Source of the DNA: an uncultured Eubacteriales bacterium
Lineage (GTDB): Bacteria > Bacillota > Clostridia > Christensenellales > CAG-138
Length of the DNA: 61,365 bases
Assembly (NCBI GenBank): GCA_900545265.1
Contig: UQYI01000016.1
Span: 1 to 61,365 of the forward strand
Reading direction: 5' to 3'
Position 1 is the stretch's first letter. Every line of letters starts with the position of its first letter. A model generated the notes under the pieces. The model was given only the letters and a program-made list of their open reading frames with translations, searched no databases and had not been told where the DNA came from. Positions 15,645 to 23,918 of this stretch are shown one piece after another. The position numbers and the translations under genes were made by a program.

Positions 15645-15654
15645 AAAGACATAA
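15630..15654. promoter_or_regulatory. Operator-like palindrome over the -10 box
   Basis: TTATGTC (15630-15636) and GACATAA (15648-15654), a perfect inverted repeat with an 11-nt spacer centred on the -10 hexamer. Position and size fit a repressor site, for example of a GntR-type regulator. No regulator gene is next to it. Confidence 0.55.
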
Positions 15655-15714
15655 TAGATATTTAGTGTGTGCACCAACAACAAAATACTTTAAAAGTTAA
15701 GGAGCGAACTTGGT

Positions 15715-16950
15715 ATGCAAATGGAATTGACTGCACAACGTATAAAAAAACATTTGGAAGATTTGAGTAAATATACTTCCACGCCAGGCCAGGGGGTTAC
15801 CCGATTTCCGTTTACAAAGGAAGCCCGCATGGCCAGCGAGTATATTATGGCAAGAATGGCAGAAATTGGTCTGAAAACATATATGGATAATTCGGGTTCT
15901 GTCATTGGCAGACTAGAGGGCCAGATACCGGAAACAGTGATGATCGGTTCCCATTTGGATTCTGTTCGATGTGGCGGCGCATACGATGGCATTGCTGGCG
16001 CTGTATGTGGAATCGAGGCGGTACGAGCCATAGTTGAAACCGGAATTAAACCTTATTACTCTATTGAAGTAGTAGCAACAAATGATGAAGAAGGATCCCG
16101 TTTCAAATCCGGTTTGTTTACCGGAAAAGTTATGGACGGGCAGTTATCTGTAGATGATATCAAGCGCTATCGGGATGAAGATGGCATAAGCGTATATGAT
16201 GCTATGCTTGAATATGGACTTGATCCGGATGCAATTGCAGATAATCGTCGTGCTGATGTAAAAGCATTTATAGAAGTACATATAGAGCAGGGTCCTATAT
16301 TGGAGGCGGCAAAAAAAGATATTGGCGTTGTAGATGTAATCGTTGGTATTCGCCGCGCTCTTGTTACCGTAAATGGCAGAGCGGATCATATTGGAACCAT
16401 GCCCATGAACATGCGTATGGATGCAGTAGAAGCTGCTGCAAAGGTCATTGCTAACATAGGAGACAGGGCTCGAAAATATCCTTTAGCGGTTGCCACCGTA
16501 GGAAATTTAAATGTGGAACCCAACATACTAAACATTATCCCCAGTAAAGTAACATATTCAGTTGACTTTCGCGGTACGGAACAGATTCATATTGATGAAC
16601 AGTATCAGGGTATGATAAATGATCTTGATGCGGTATGCAGTCGTTTCCATATGACTTATCAAATTGAAGAAACATTAAATGTTGCGCCCGTTAAGCTGAA
16701 TGATGCATTCAGAAGCTATATTGAAGAGAGTTGCCATGAACGAGGATGGTCTAATATGCATATAGTGAGTGGCGCCGGACATGATGCACAGGTATACGGT
16801 GCAAGAATGCCTGCGGCTATGATATTTGTTCCCAGCGTAGGCGGCCGTAGTCATTGTCCGGAAGAGTACTCCGAACCACGTACGCTGGCCATGGCATCAG
16901 CAACTGCGTTTGATACTTTACTCCAGATTTGTAAAGAAAAGCAGCTATGA
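15715..16950 (+). CDS. M20-family amidohydrolase (N-carbamoyl-L-amino acid hydrolase / allantoate amidohydrolase type)
   Basis: 411-residue zinc hydrolase of peptidase family M20, the branch containing N-carbamoyl-L-amino acid hydrolases, ureidoglycolate and allantoate amidohydrolases. Metal ligands are in place: His80 in IGSHLDSV, Asp91 in GGAYDGIAG, the catalytic/metal Glu pair 125-126 in TNDEEGSRF, His189 in EVHIEQGP, and His380 in GGRSHCPEE. The dimerisation 'lid' domain (about 205-320) is present. Start chosen after AAGGAG. Cytoplasmic, no signal peptide. It begins a four-gene operon with an MBL-fold enzyme and a DUF3100 membrane pair, and overlaps the next gene by ATGA. Codon use and A+T content differ from the flanking genes. 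Exact substrate unknown; cleavage of a carbamoyl or amide-bearing amino acid derivative is inferred. Confidence 0.9.
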   Translation: MQMELTAQRIKKHLEDLSKYTSTPGQGVTRFPFTKEARMASEYIMARMAEIGLKTYMDNSGSVIGRLEGQIPETVMIGSHLDSVRCGGAYDGIAGAVCGIEAVRAIVETGIKPYYSIEVVATNDEEGSRFKSGLFTGKVMDGQLSVDDIKRYRDEDGISVYDAMLEYGLDPDAIADNRRADVKAFIEVHIEQGPILEAAKKDIGVVDVIVGIRRALVTVNGRADHIGTMPMNMRMDAVEAAAKVIANIGDRARKYPLAVATVGNLNVEPNILNIIPSKVTYSVDFRGTEQIHIDEQYQGMINDLDAVCSRFHMTYQIEETLNVAPVKLNDAFRSYIEESCHERGWSNMHIVSGAGHDAQVYGARMPAAMIFVPSVGGRSHCPEEYSEPRTLAMASATAFDTLLQICKEKQL

Positions 16951-17756
16951 AATTGACGATTCTTGTTGATAACAATACATATATAGATCAATATTACCTT
17001 GGGGAACCTGGTGTATCCTATTTCATTGAAGACTGTGGTATCAGAATTCTATTTGATACGGGGTATTCGGACGTTTATGTGCGTAATGCAAAAAAAATGG
17101 GTATTGATCTTTCCGAATTGGATGCAGTGGTTCTTTCTCATGGTCATAACGATCATACCGGTGGACTAGCATGGTTCCCCAAAATGAAAAGAAAGCCAAA
17201 GCTTATTGGCCATCCGCAAGTATTGGAGAAGAAAAGAGTTGGAGAATTAACGGTCTGTTCTCCGCTTGCTAAGGAAGTTCTTTCTGATATGTTTGAAGTG
17301 TGCCTTTCTTCAGAGCCAGTCCGCATATCCGAACACATTTTGTATCTGGGGCAAATCCAGCGAAGGAATACCTTTGAGAATACATGCCCTATAGGGGAAC
17401 GCTTTTCAGACGGGGAATGGAAGCCGGATTTTTTACTGGATGACTCTGCATTGGTGTATATAGATATGAAGGAAAAAAACATATCCATAATTACCGGGTG
17501 CTCTCATGCAGGTATCTGCAATATTATCGAGCAAGCCAAAACTGTCACCAGAATATCGACAGTCAAACGTGTAATAGGCGGATTCCACCTGCTAGACGGA
17601 AAGTCATTACAAACTATTCGCACAGCGGAGTATCTTAAAAACGAAAAAATTCCGTATCTATATCCATGCCATTGCACGTGTTTTAAATCCAAGGCAGAAA
17701 TACATCGGAATACTCCAGTGGAAGAAGTAGGTGTCGGTGCCATCTATGAATGGTAA
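16947..17756 (+). CDS. Metallo-beta-lactamase-fold hydrolase (COG1237-like)
   Basis: 269 residues. The binuclear metal motif SHGHNDHTGG (His65, His67, Asp69, His70) and a second ligand segment GCSHAGICN near 186 identify an MBL-fold metallohydrolase. Overall layout resembles the family annotated as dihydropterin-type ribofuranosyl-aminobenzene phosphate synthases (COG1237), a name that reflects archaeal members and should not be taken as function here. The start overlaps the upstream M20 gene (ATGA), showing translational coupling. A second hydrolase coupled to an amidohydrolase suggests sequential steps on one small molecule, or removal of a toxic by-product; both are inference. Cytoplasmic. 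Confidence 0.88.
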   Translation: MKLTILVDNNTYIDQYYLGEPGVSYFIEDCGIRILFDTGYSDVYVRNAKKMGIDLSELDAVVLSHGHNDHTGGLAWFPKMKRKPKLIGHPQVLEKKRVGELTVCSPLAKEVLSDMFEVCLSSEPVRISEHILYLGQIQRRNTFENTCPIGERFSDGEWKPDFLLDDSALVYIDMKEKNISIITGCSHAGICNIIEQAKTVTRISTVKRVIGGFHLLDGKSLQTIRTAEYLKNEKIPYLYPCHCTCFKSKAEIHRNTPVEEVGVGAIYEW

Positions 17757-17788
17757 CGCCGATATAATAAAAGCAAAGGAGAAAAACA

Positions 17789-18673
17789 GTGAGTACACCA
17801 AATGAAAACACGAACGCAAAGCCCTGCTGGAAAGAGTATAAGCTCCATATAGCAGTGCTGGTAATCGTCCTTCTAGCGGAACTAGTTATCCGCAAGCAGA
17901 CCGTTACCTTCAGCAATGATGTCTATGGTACCCTTTCCATTGGATTTCAGCCTTTTGTCTTTGCCATGCTGCTCGGCTTGATCGCCTTTTTGGCAAAGCC
18001 TATCAAGGCAGTTGGCGAACACGAATCCGAGGCAGCTTCCGGCATTATGCTCATCTTTATTGGGCCTCTTCTCGCCAAGCTGGCTGTAGCAAGCGGACAT
18101 TCAATCAATGAGATAATTGCAGTGGGTCCTGCTATCCTCCTTCAGGAATTCGGAAATATCGGTACAATGATTTTAGCATTGCCAGTTGCCCTACTGCTCG
18201 GCTTTAAACGTGAAGCCGTTGGCATGACGCATTCCATCGGTCGTGAGCAAAACATGGGGTTAATTATTGATCGCTATGGATTTGACTCTGATGAAACCCG
18301 TGGTGTATTGATGATCTACATCATTGGAACCGTTATCGGATCTGTGGTTATCGGTCCTTTGACCGGTATATTGGCTAATATACTGCCTATCAGCCCACTT
18401 GCGTATGCAATGGCAACAGGAGTAGGCAGCGCAGGTATGACTGCCGCTTCTTTGAGCACGTTGATTGACATGTTTCCTGAATTTGAAACACAGATGTCCG
18501 CCTATTCCAGCATGAGCAATCTGCTAACGCAGGTAGATGGCATCTATATGTCCGTACTAATTGGATTACCTCTGTGTAACCTGCTTTATAAGGTGCTGGA
18601 ACCTACGCTGGGACGCATCACAAAGCGTGGTAGGCTTAATGCACAGAAAGCTGCTGAAAAGGAGGAAAAGTAA
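17789..18673 (+). CDS. DUF3100 integral membrane protein
   Basis: 294 residues with about 8 hydrophobic segments. The HSIGREQNMGLIIDRYGFDS segment and the glycine-rich GVGSAGMTAASLSTLIDMFP stretch are hallmarks of the DUF3100 family of uncharacterised membrane proteins. Start is GTG after AAAGGAG; no better ATG lies nearby. It is followed one base later by a second, smaller membrane protein, so the two probably form a complex. Co-transcription with an M20 amidohydrolase and an MBL enzyme argues for a transporter or exporter of the substrate or product of those enzymes. The biochemical function of DUF3100 is not known to me. Confidence 0.88.
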   Translation: MSTPNENTNAKPCWKEYKLHIAVLVIVLLAELVIRKQTVTFSNDVYGTLSIGFQPFVFAMLLGLIAFLAKPIKAVGEHESEAASGIMLIFIGPLLAKLAVASGHSINEIIAVGPAILLQEFGNIGTMILALPVALLLGFKREAVGMTHSIGREQNMGLIIDRYGFDSDETRGVLMIYIIGTVIGSVVIGPLTGILANILPISPLAYAMATGVGSAGMTAASLSTLIDMFPEFETQMSAYSSMSNLLTQVDGIYMSVLIGLPLCNLLYKVLEPTLGRITKRGRLNAQKAAEKEEK

Positions 18674-18674
18674 C

Positions 18675-19154
18675 ATGACTATAAAGAAAGAACATCTCAA
18701 AATGAGCGGCATATTGGATTGGGTTCTAATGCTTCTCATCTTTGGTGTACTGACCCTTATCATTAATATGCTCAGCTACAAGAATTCCATTATTTCGTCT
18801 ATTCCCGGGATGCTTATACTGGTTGCTATTACTTTTGTTGGTATGCTTTTTGCAAAAGTAATTCCACTCAAAATTCCCGCTATCATCTATATCAGCATCA
18901 TTGCTCTTGTCATTTCTTTACCAGTATTCGGTTCTGTAGCGCAATATGTATATGACAGCACCAGCAAAATCAGTACTTTGGCGCTTTGCACTGTCATTCT
19001 TGCATATTCCGGCGTAGCAATCGGAAAGAGCTGGGCAGAATTTAAGAAGATGGGATGGCGCGGCGTTGTTGTCACATTGTGTGTGATTCTTGGAACTTTT
19101 CTCGGTTCTGCTATTGTTGCGCAAATTGTACTCAAGGCACAAGGTATCATCTGA
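18675..19154 (+). CDS. Small membrane protein, partner of DUF3100
   Basis: 159 residues with four or five membrane helices (about 15-32, 42-60, 66-85, 90-108, 132-155) and a loop YSGVAIGKSWAEFKKMGWRG. The start is the ATG following AAGGAGG that overlaps the end of the DUF3100 gene region (stop at 18673). The frame stays open upstream inside DUF3100, but no ribosome site favours an earlier start. The protein is not assigned to a known family by me; it resembles the small half of two-part membrane transport systems. It is the last gene before a hairpin terminator. Function inferred only from context. Confidence 0.8.
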   Translation: MTIKKEHLKMSGILDWVLMLLIFGVLTLIINMLSYKNSIISSIPGMLILVAITFVGMLFAKVIPLKIPAIIYISIIALVISLPVFGSVAQYVYDSTSKISTLALCTVILAYSGVAIGKSWAEFKKMGWRGVVVTLCVILGTFLGSAIVAQIVLKAQGII

Positions 19155-19173
19155 TAATCAAGTTTATCATGCT

Positions 19174-19204
19174 AAAGCCTGGCAAAAGCCAGGCTTTAAT
19201 TTCA
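19174..19204 (+). terminator. Terminator of the M20/DUF3100 operon
   Basis: AAAGCCTGGC, loop AAAA, GCCAGGCTTT (19174-19197), followed by a modest T-rich tail, 20 nt past the last stop codon. Confidence 0.82.
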
Positions 19205-19264
19205 TATCGAAAGTCACAACTTGATTTTTATTATGATAAAAGCAATGCCAAGGCAGATCTTTGT

Positions 19265-20440
19265 TTACCGCATATACCACACCGGATTTACGGGGAGGCT
19301 GTCTATATACAGTTCATAAGTGATGGGGACAGATTTCCCGCCTGTATCCGGTGCCGTACCCAGGACATGGCCCTTTTCCACACGCTCAAACAGCTCTACG
19401 GATACGGAACCAAGGCCCCATACCCGAGATACAAATCCATTTTCATCGTGCTGGATATCCACCACATAGCCCATGGCGCCCCGTTTGCCCGCAAAAAGTA
19501 CCACACCGCTTTCAGGTGCCGTTACGGCAGCAGAAGCTTTAGCCCCATAGGTCAGGCCATAATGCATGATCCCCTGACTGATGCCGAAACAGGTTTGAAT
19601 ATTCCCCTTTACCGGAGCCTGAAGCTTCAGATTTTCCGCCTTACGTCCCATGGGCCAGTCCTTTTCCCCGGCCATAGCCTGAGGATCGGCTGCTGCTGCA
19701 GAGCCCGCTTCAGCCACATATCCTACTCCGCCGGATCCCACCAGAAAACGATTGGTCTCCGCCTGGCTGTAGGCCACAGCGCCCTTATAGGTAGTCTCAC
19801 TGTATACCAGAGTAAACTCCGGGCTGCCCAGAGAACGGATGAACCGGGTTCCCCGGGGCAGGGCGCCGGTAGTAGTCACTATACTGTCTAAAGACCGTGT
19901 CTCCACTCTGCAGGTAACGGTGGTGCGCACCGCAGGCAGCAAGCCGGGGTTCTTTACCAGCACAGCATAGGCTTCTCCCTTTTTCAACAGCTCCTCGGTT
20001 CCATCCGGCGTCCCCAGAGCGATCTCACCTTCCAGAGCGGCTTTCAGCAAGCGTTCACCTGTATTCAACGGTTGTTCTGCCCAATATTGCAGATACTCTT
20101 CCAGCAATGCCATTGCTTCTTCCCGGCTCTCCATAGCGAAAAGTCCATGGCCATTGACCAACAGGGTAACGGCGCCTTCCGGATACTCCCGCTTTACAGA
20201 AATCTCCACCGGAGTTGGGCTGGGCGTCAAAGAAACGGCCTGCTCCAATATGGTGCCTACAGGGGTGGCAGTAGGTGTGATCCTTGGCTGGGCATATCCC
20301 AGCTTCCACCCACCTGCAGGCGAAAAAAACAGACCCAACAGCAGCGCTATCAGAGCCAATATGCCTACGACGCCCAGAATATACCAGGCGGAGGCTTTTT
20401 TTTCTTCCTTTTCGGGGCTGAAAACCGGTTTCTTTTCCAT
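19265..20440 (-). CDS. Membrane-anchored G5-domain protein with degenerate M23 (LytM-like) domain
   Basis: 391 residues: cytoplasmic N-terminus, one membrane helix (about 19-40), a Pro/Thr-rich linker (TPTATPVG, TPSPTPVE), a G5-type domain (about 175-225: VTCRVETRSLDSIVTTTG, then PRGTRF), and a C-terminal M23-like fold (about 275-385). In the last, the expected zinc ligands are missing: MHYGLTYG where active enzymes have HxGxD, and VWGLGS where an HxH motif should be. It is therefore a non-enzymatic LytM-like module, comparable in concept to SpoIIQ. Cell-envelope binding is likely. AGGAGG lies 23 nt before the ATG, too far for normal use, so the start is uncertain. Divergent from the glycogen operon. 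Confidence 0.75.
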   Translation of the reverse strand: MEKKPVFSPEKEEKKASAWYILGVVGILALIALLLGLFFSPAGGWKLGYAQPRITPTATPVGTILEQAVSLTPSPTPVEISVKREYPEGAVTLLVNGHGLFAMESREEAMALLEEYLQYWAEQPLNTGERLLKAALEGEIALGTPDGTEELLKKGEAYAVLVKNPGLLPAVRTTVTCRVETRSLDSIVTTTGALPRGTRFIRSLGSPEFTLVYSETTYKGAVAYSQAETNRFLVGSGGVGYVAEAGSAAAADPQAMAGEKDWPMGRKAENLKLQAPVKGNIQTCFGISQGIMHYGLTYGAKASAAVTAPESGVVLFAGKRGAMGYVVDIQHDENGFVSRVWGLGSVSVELFERVEKGHVLGTAPDTGGKSVPITYELYIDSLPVNPVWYMR

Positions 20441-20701
20441 GTAAAGCAGTATAGCACAAATGACCTCCTTTCACAAGAGCGCTGCAGGGAAAAGGCCCGA
20501 ACGATCAAAGGAAGTGTTTCCTCCCAAAAAGGAACCCAGGGTGTGGAGCCGATCCATACGCAAAAAACCGGAACGCTGGCTTCCGGCAATTTCCTGTTCA
20601 GTGCACACCACCTGCTTACTCCCATTTACGCCGATATCCACCGGATACAAAGGTGGTCCACAGGAAAAAGCCCCTCCCGGGCAATTCAATCCGGAAAATT
20701 G

Positions 20702-20730
20702 TTGGCAACACAAGCAAATGGTGGTATGAT
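20702..20730 (+). promoter_or_regulatory. Promoter of the glycogen operon
   Basis: TTGGCA (20702-20707), 17-nt spacer, TATGAT (20725-20730), about 41 nt before glgB. The remaining intergenic space (20441-20701) contains no gene that I can recognise. Confidence 0.7.
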
Positions 20731-20770
20731 ATGAATGGATGGATAGTTTGTAGAAAGGAGCCTTGCACAG

Positions 20771-22621
20771 ATGAACGCTGCCGCCTTTTATCAGGGACGA
20801 TCCTGCCGGGCATGGAAGCTTCTGGGAAGTCATCTGGAAACAGACAGGTGGGTATTCCGCCTTTGGGCCCCGGGGGCCCGCTCCGTCAGCGTGGTGGGCG
20901 ACTTTAACGACTGGAAGCAGGGGGTCTCCCCCATGCACCGCCGCCCCGACGGTCTCTGGGAGTGTTCCGTAAGCAATGCCTGGGAAGGGCAGAAATACAA
21001 GTATGCCGTGGAGGGAGCCTTTGGAGGAATCGTTCTCAAAGCAGATCCCTACGCCCGCAAAGCCGAGCCTTTCGGTACTGCCTCCATACTTTTTGCCCCT
21101 GCACCCTACCCGTGGACGGATGAGGACTATCTGCACCATCTGCCAAATGCACACAAATCGCCCATGAACATATACGAGGTGCATCTGGGCAGTTGGAAAA
21201 AAGGGCTTTCCTACCGGCAGTTGGGGGATACGCTTGTTCCCTATGCCCGGGATATGGGATATACCCATCTGGAGCTCATGCCCCTGACAGAATACCCCTA
21301 CGACCCCAGCTGGGGCTACCAGGTCACGGGGTATTTTGCTCCCACAGGGCGCTACGGGGACCCGGAGGATCTGAAATATCTTATTGATAAGGCTCATCAG
21401 GCTGGGCTGGGTGTGCTCATGGACTGGGTGCCCGCTCACTTTACCAGGGATGAATACGGTTTGGCCGCTTTTGACGGGGGATCTTTATATGAACATCCCG
21501 ATCCCCGCCGGGCGGATATGCGTCAGTGGGGTACCCTGCTGTTTGATTACGGCCGGCCGGAGGTACAGAGTTTTCTCATCTCCAGCGCTGTATACTGGCT
21601 GGAAGAGTACCATCTGGACGGACTGCGGGTAGACGCCGTCAGTTGCATGCTGTATATGGATTTTGGCCGGAAAGGAGGCGACTATCTGCCCAATATTCAC
21701 GGCGGCCGGGAGGATCTGGGAGCCATCTCCCTGTTTAAAAAGCTTTCCAGCGCAGTGCACGCCCTGCCGGGCCGCAAACTGCTGATTGCCGAAGAAAGCA
21801 CCGCTTTCCCCATGGTTACCAACAAGCACGGAGCCGAGAGTCTGGGCTTTGACTTCAAGTGGAACATGGGCTGGATGAACGATATGCTCTCCTACATGGA
21901 GCTGGATCCCATCGCACGGAAATGGCACCATGATAAGCTGACATTCTCCCTTACCTACGCTTTCAGTGAATATTATCTGCTGCCCTTCTCCCACGACGAA
22001 GTGGTTCACGGCAAGCGTTCCATGCTTAACAAAATGCCCGGAGATTACAACGGCAAGTTCGCCCAGCTGCGGCTGCTGTACACCTATCTTATGGCTCATC
22101 CGGGCAAGAAGCTTACCTTCATGGGGATGGAGCTGGGGCAGTTTATCGAGTGGCGGTTTGGAGAATCTCTGGACTGGCTGCTGCTGGAATACCCTCAGCA
22201 CAAAGCACTTCAGGGCTTTGTACGGGGACTCAACTGGTTTTATAAAGAACACCCGGCTTTATGGAACCGGGATGACGGCTGGGATGGTTTTGCCTGGTGC
22301 TCCGTAGATGATAAGGATCTTTCGGTAGTCTCCTTCCTTCGCCGCAGTGAAGAAGAGACCCTGCTATGCGCCTTTAATTTTACTCCGGTGGAACGGCCCG
22401 CTTATACCATGGGCATTCCGCTGGCAGGGGGATATGCGCCGGTGTTCTCTACCAATCCTCTTCCGGAAGCGGGCGGACTGTACCGCACCCGCCCCGTTCC
22501 TGCCATGGGGCATGAATACTCGCTAACGGTACCCTTGCCCCCCTTTGGCGGCGTATTTTTCCGTCTGGAAGAAGGGGTGCAGTCCTCTGTGCCATCTCCG
22601 TCGGAAGATACTGTTTCCTGA
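20771..22621 (+). CDS. glgB: 1,4-alpha-glucan branching enzyme
   Basis: 616-residue GH13 enzyme that introduces alpha-1,6 branches into glycogen. N-terminal CBM48 (about 20-110: WVFRLWAPGARSVSVVGDFN). The TIM barrel shows the four conserved GH13 regions: DWVPAHF, DGLRVDAVSCMLY (nucleophile Asp), the acid Glu in AEESTAFP, and FSHDEVVHGK. C-terminal beta domain follows. Length is typical of short bacterial GlgB. AAAGGAG precedes the ATG and a promoter lies upstream, making it the first gene of glgB-glgC-glgD-glgA-pfkA. Cytoplasmic. Assignment is firm. Confidence 0.97.
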   Translation: MNAAAFYQGRSCRAWKLLGSHLETDRWVFRLWAPGARSVSVVGDFNDWKQGVSPMHRRPDGLWECSVSNAWEGQKYKYAVEGAFGGIVLKADPYARKAEPFGTASILFAPAPYPWTDEDYLHHLPNAHKSPMNIYEVHLGSWKKGLSYRQLGDTLVPYARDMGYTHLELMPLTEYPYDPSWGYQVTGYFAPTGRYGDPEDLKYLIDKAHQAGLGVLMDWVPAHFTRDEYGLAAFDGGSLYEHPDPRRADMRQWGTLLFDYGRPEVQSFLISSAVYWLEEYHLDGLRVDAVSCMLYMDFGRKGGDYLPNIHGGREDLGAISLFKKLSSAVHALPGRKLLIAEESTAFPMVTNKHGAESLGFDFKWNMGWMNDMLSYMELDPIARKWHHDKLTFSLTYAFSEYYLLPFSHDEVVHGKRSMLNKMPGDYNGKFAQLRLLYTYLMAHPGKKLTFMGMELGQFIEWRFGESLDWLLLEYPQHKALQGFVRGLNWFYKEHPALWNRDDGWDGFAWCSVDDKDLSVVSFLRRSEEETLLCAFNFTPVERPAYTMGIPLAGGYAPVFSTNPLPEAGGLYRTRPVPAMGHEYSLTVPLPPFGGVFFRLEEGVQSSVPSPSEDTVS

Positions 22622-22688
22622 AAACGGAACCATACCCGGTACGCTTCTGCTGCGGCCGGTGAATATATCATGAACAAGGAGGATCAGG

Positions 22689-23918
22689 ATGAAGAAGAAA
22701 ATCGTAGCCATGCTTTTGGCAGGCGGTCAGGGCAGCCGTCTGGGAGTGCTCACCTCCAACATGGCCAAACCTGCGGTGCCCTTTGGCGGCAAGTACCGGA
22801 TCATCGACTTTCCCCTATCCAACTGCGTCAATTCCGGTATCGACACCGTAGGGGTGCTGACCCAGTACCGTCCTTTAGCTCTGAACGCTTATCTGGGCAC
22901 CGGGCAATACTGGGATCTGGACAGAAACCACGGGGGTGTGTTTGTGCTTCCCCCCTATATGACGGAAAAGGTGGGGCAATGGTATAGCGGCACTGCCAAC
23001 GCCATCTGGCAGAACCGGGAATTTGTGGATCAGTATGACCCGGAATATGTGCTCATCCTTTCCGGAGATCACATCTATAAGATGAACTATGCGGATATGC
23101 TGGCCTATCATGAGAAAATGCATGCCGCTGCCACCATTGCCGTTATTAATGTGCCTTTGGAGGAAGCCCATCGTTTCGGCATCATGAATACCGATGGAGA
23201 GGGCCGCATTGTCTCCTTTGAAGAAAAGCCCGCTCAACCCAAAAGCACCAACGCTTCCATGGGCATTTACATATTTAACTGGAAGCTCCTGAAAAGCTAT
23301 ATGGCCCGGGATGACGCCGATCCTCAGTCTGCCAACGACTTCGGCAAAAACATAATTCCCGCCATGCTGGACGCCGGAGAGATCATGGCCGCCTATCCTT
23401 TCCAGGGCTACTGGAAGGATGTGGGCACAGTGCAGAGCCTCTGGGAGGCCAACATGGATCTGCTGGGGTACCCGCCGGTCTTTGAACTGAATGATCCCAA
23501 CTGGCGCATCTACACCCGCAATCCCGTGAAGCCCCCCCATTATGTGGGTGAGGAAGCCTATGTACGTAACGCCCTGGTTTCGGAAGGCTGTGTGGTAGAG
23601 GGTGCCGTGAAAAATTCCATCCTTTTTGCAGGCGCTATCGTAGAAAAAGGCGCCCGGGTAAAGGACTGCGTCATCATGCCCAACGCCTGCATCGGTGCCA
23701 ACTGTGACCTGAATAAAGCCATTGTGGGGGAAAATACCTGCATCGGCGCCTATACGGTCATAGGCGGGCCTCTGCGTCCGGGGGAAACTGTCAATAATTC
23801 TCTCACCGGGGATATCACTCTGGTGGGCAACGATGTATCCGTGCCCCCCTGCAGCTACCTTGCAAAAGGGGCCGTTGTAAACGCCATGAGTCTGGAAAGC
23901 AAGGAGGAGCGCGTATGA
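22689..23918 (+). CDS. glgC: Glucose-1-phosphate adenylyltransferase, catalytic subunit
   Basis: 409 residues. Makes ADP-glucose from glucose-1-phosphate and ATP, the committed step of glycogen synthesis. N-terminal nucleotidyltransferase domain with LLAGGQGSRLGVLT, KPAVPFGGKYRIIDFPLS and the sugar-binding FEEKP and YWKDVGTV segments, then a left-handed beta-helix (about 290-400) with hexapeptide repeats. AAGGAGG precedes the ATG 67 nt after glgB. Its stop overlaps the glgD start (ATGA). In Bacillota GlgC pairs with GlgD to form an active heterotetramer, which fits this layout. Confidence 0.97.
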   Translation: MKKKIVAMLLAGGQGSRLGVLTSNMAKPAVPFGGKYRIIDFPLSNCVNSGIDTVGVLTQYRPLALNAYLGTGQYWDLDRNHGGVFVLPPYMTEKVGQWYSGTANAIWQNREFVDQYDPEYVLILSGDHIYKMNYADMLAYHEKMHAAATIAVINVPLEEAHRFGIMNTDGEGRIVSFEEKPAQPKSTNASMGIYIFNWKLLKSYMARDDADPQSANDFGKNIIPAMLDAGEIMAAYPFQGYWKDVGTVQSLWEANMDLLGYPPVFELNDPNWRIYTRNPVKPPHYVGEEAYVRNALVSEGCVVEGAVKNSILFAGAIVEKGARVKDCVIMPNACIGANCDLNKAIVGENTCIGAYTVIGGPLRPGETVNNSLTGDITLVGNDVSVPPCSYLAKGAVVNAMSLESKEERV

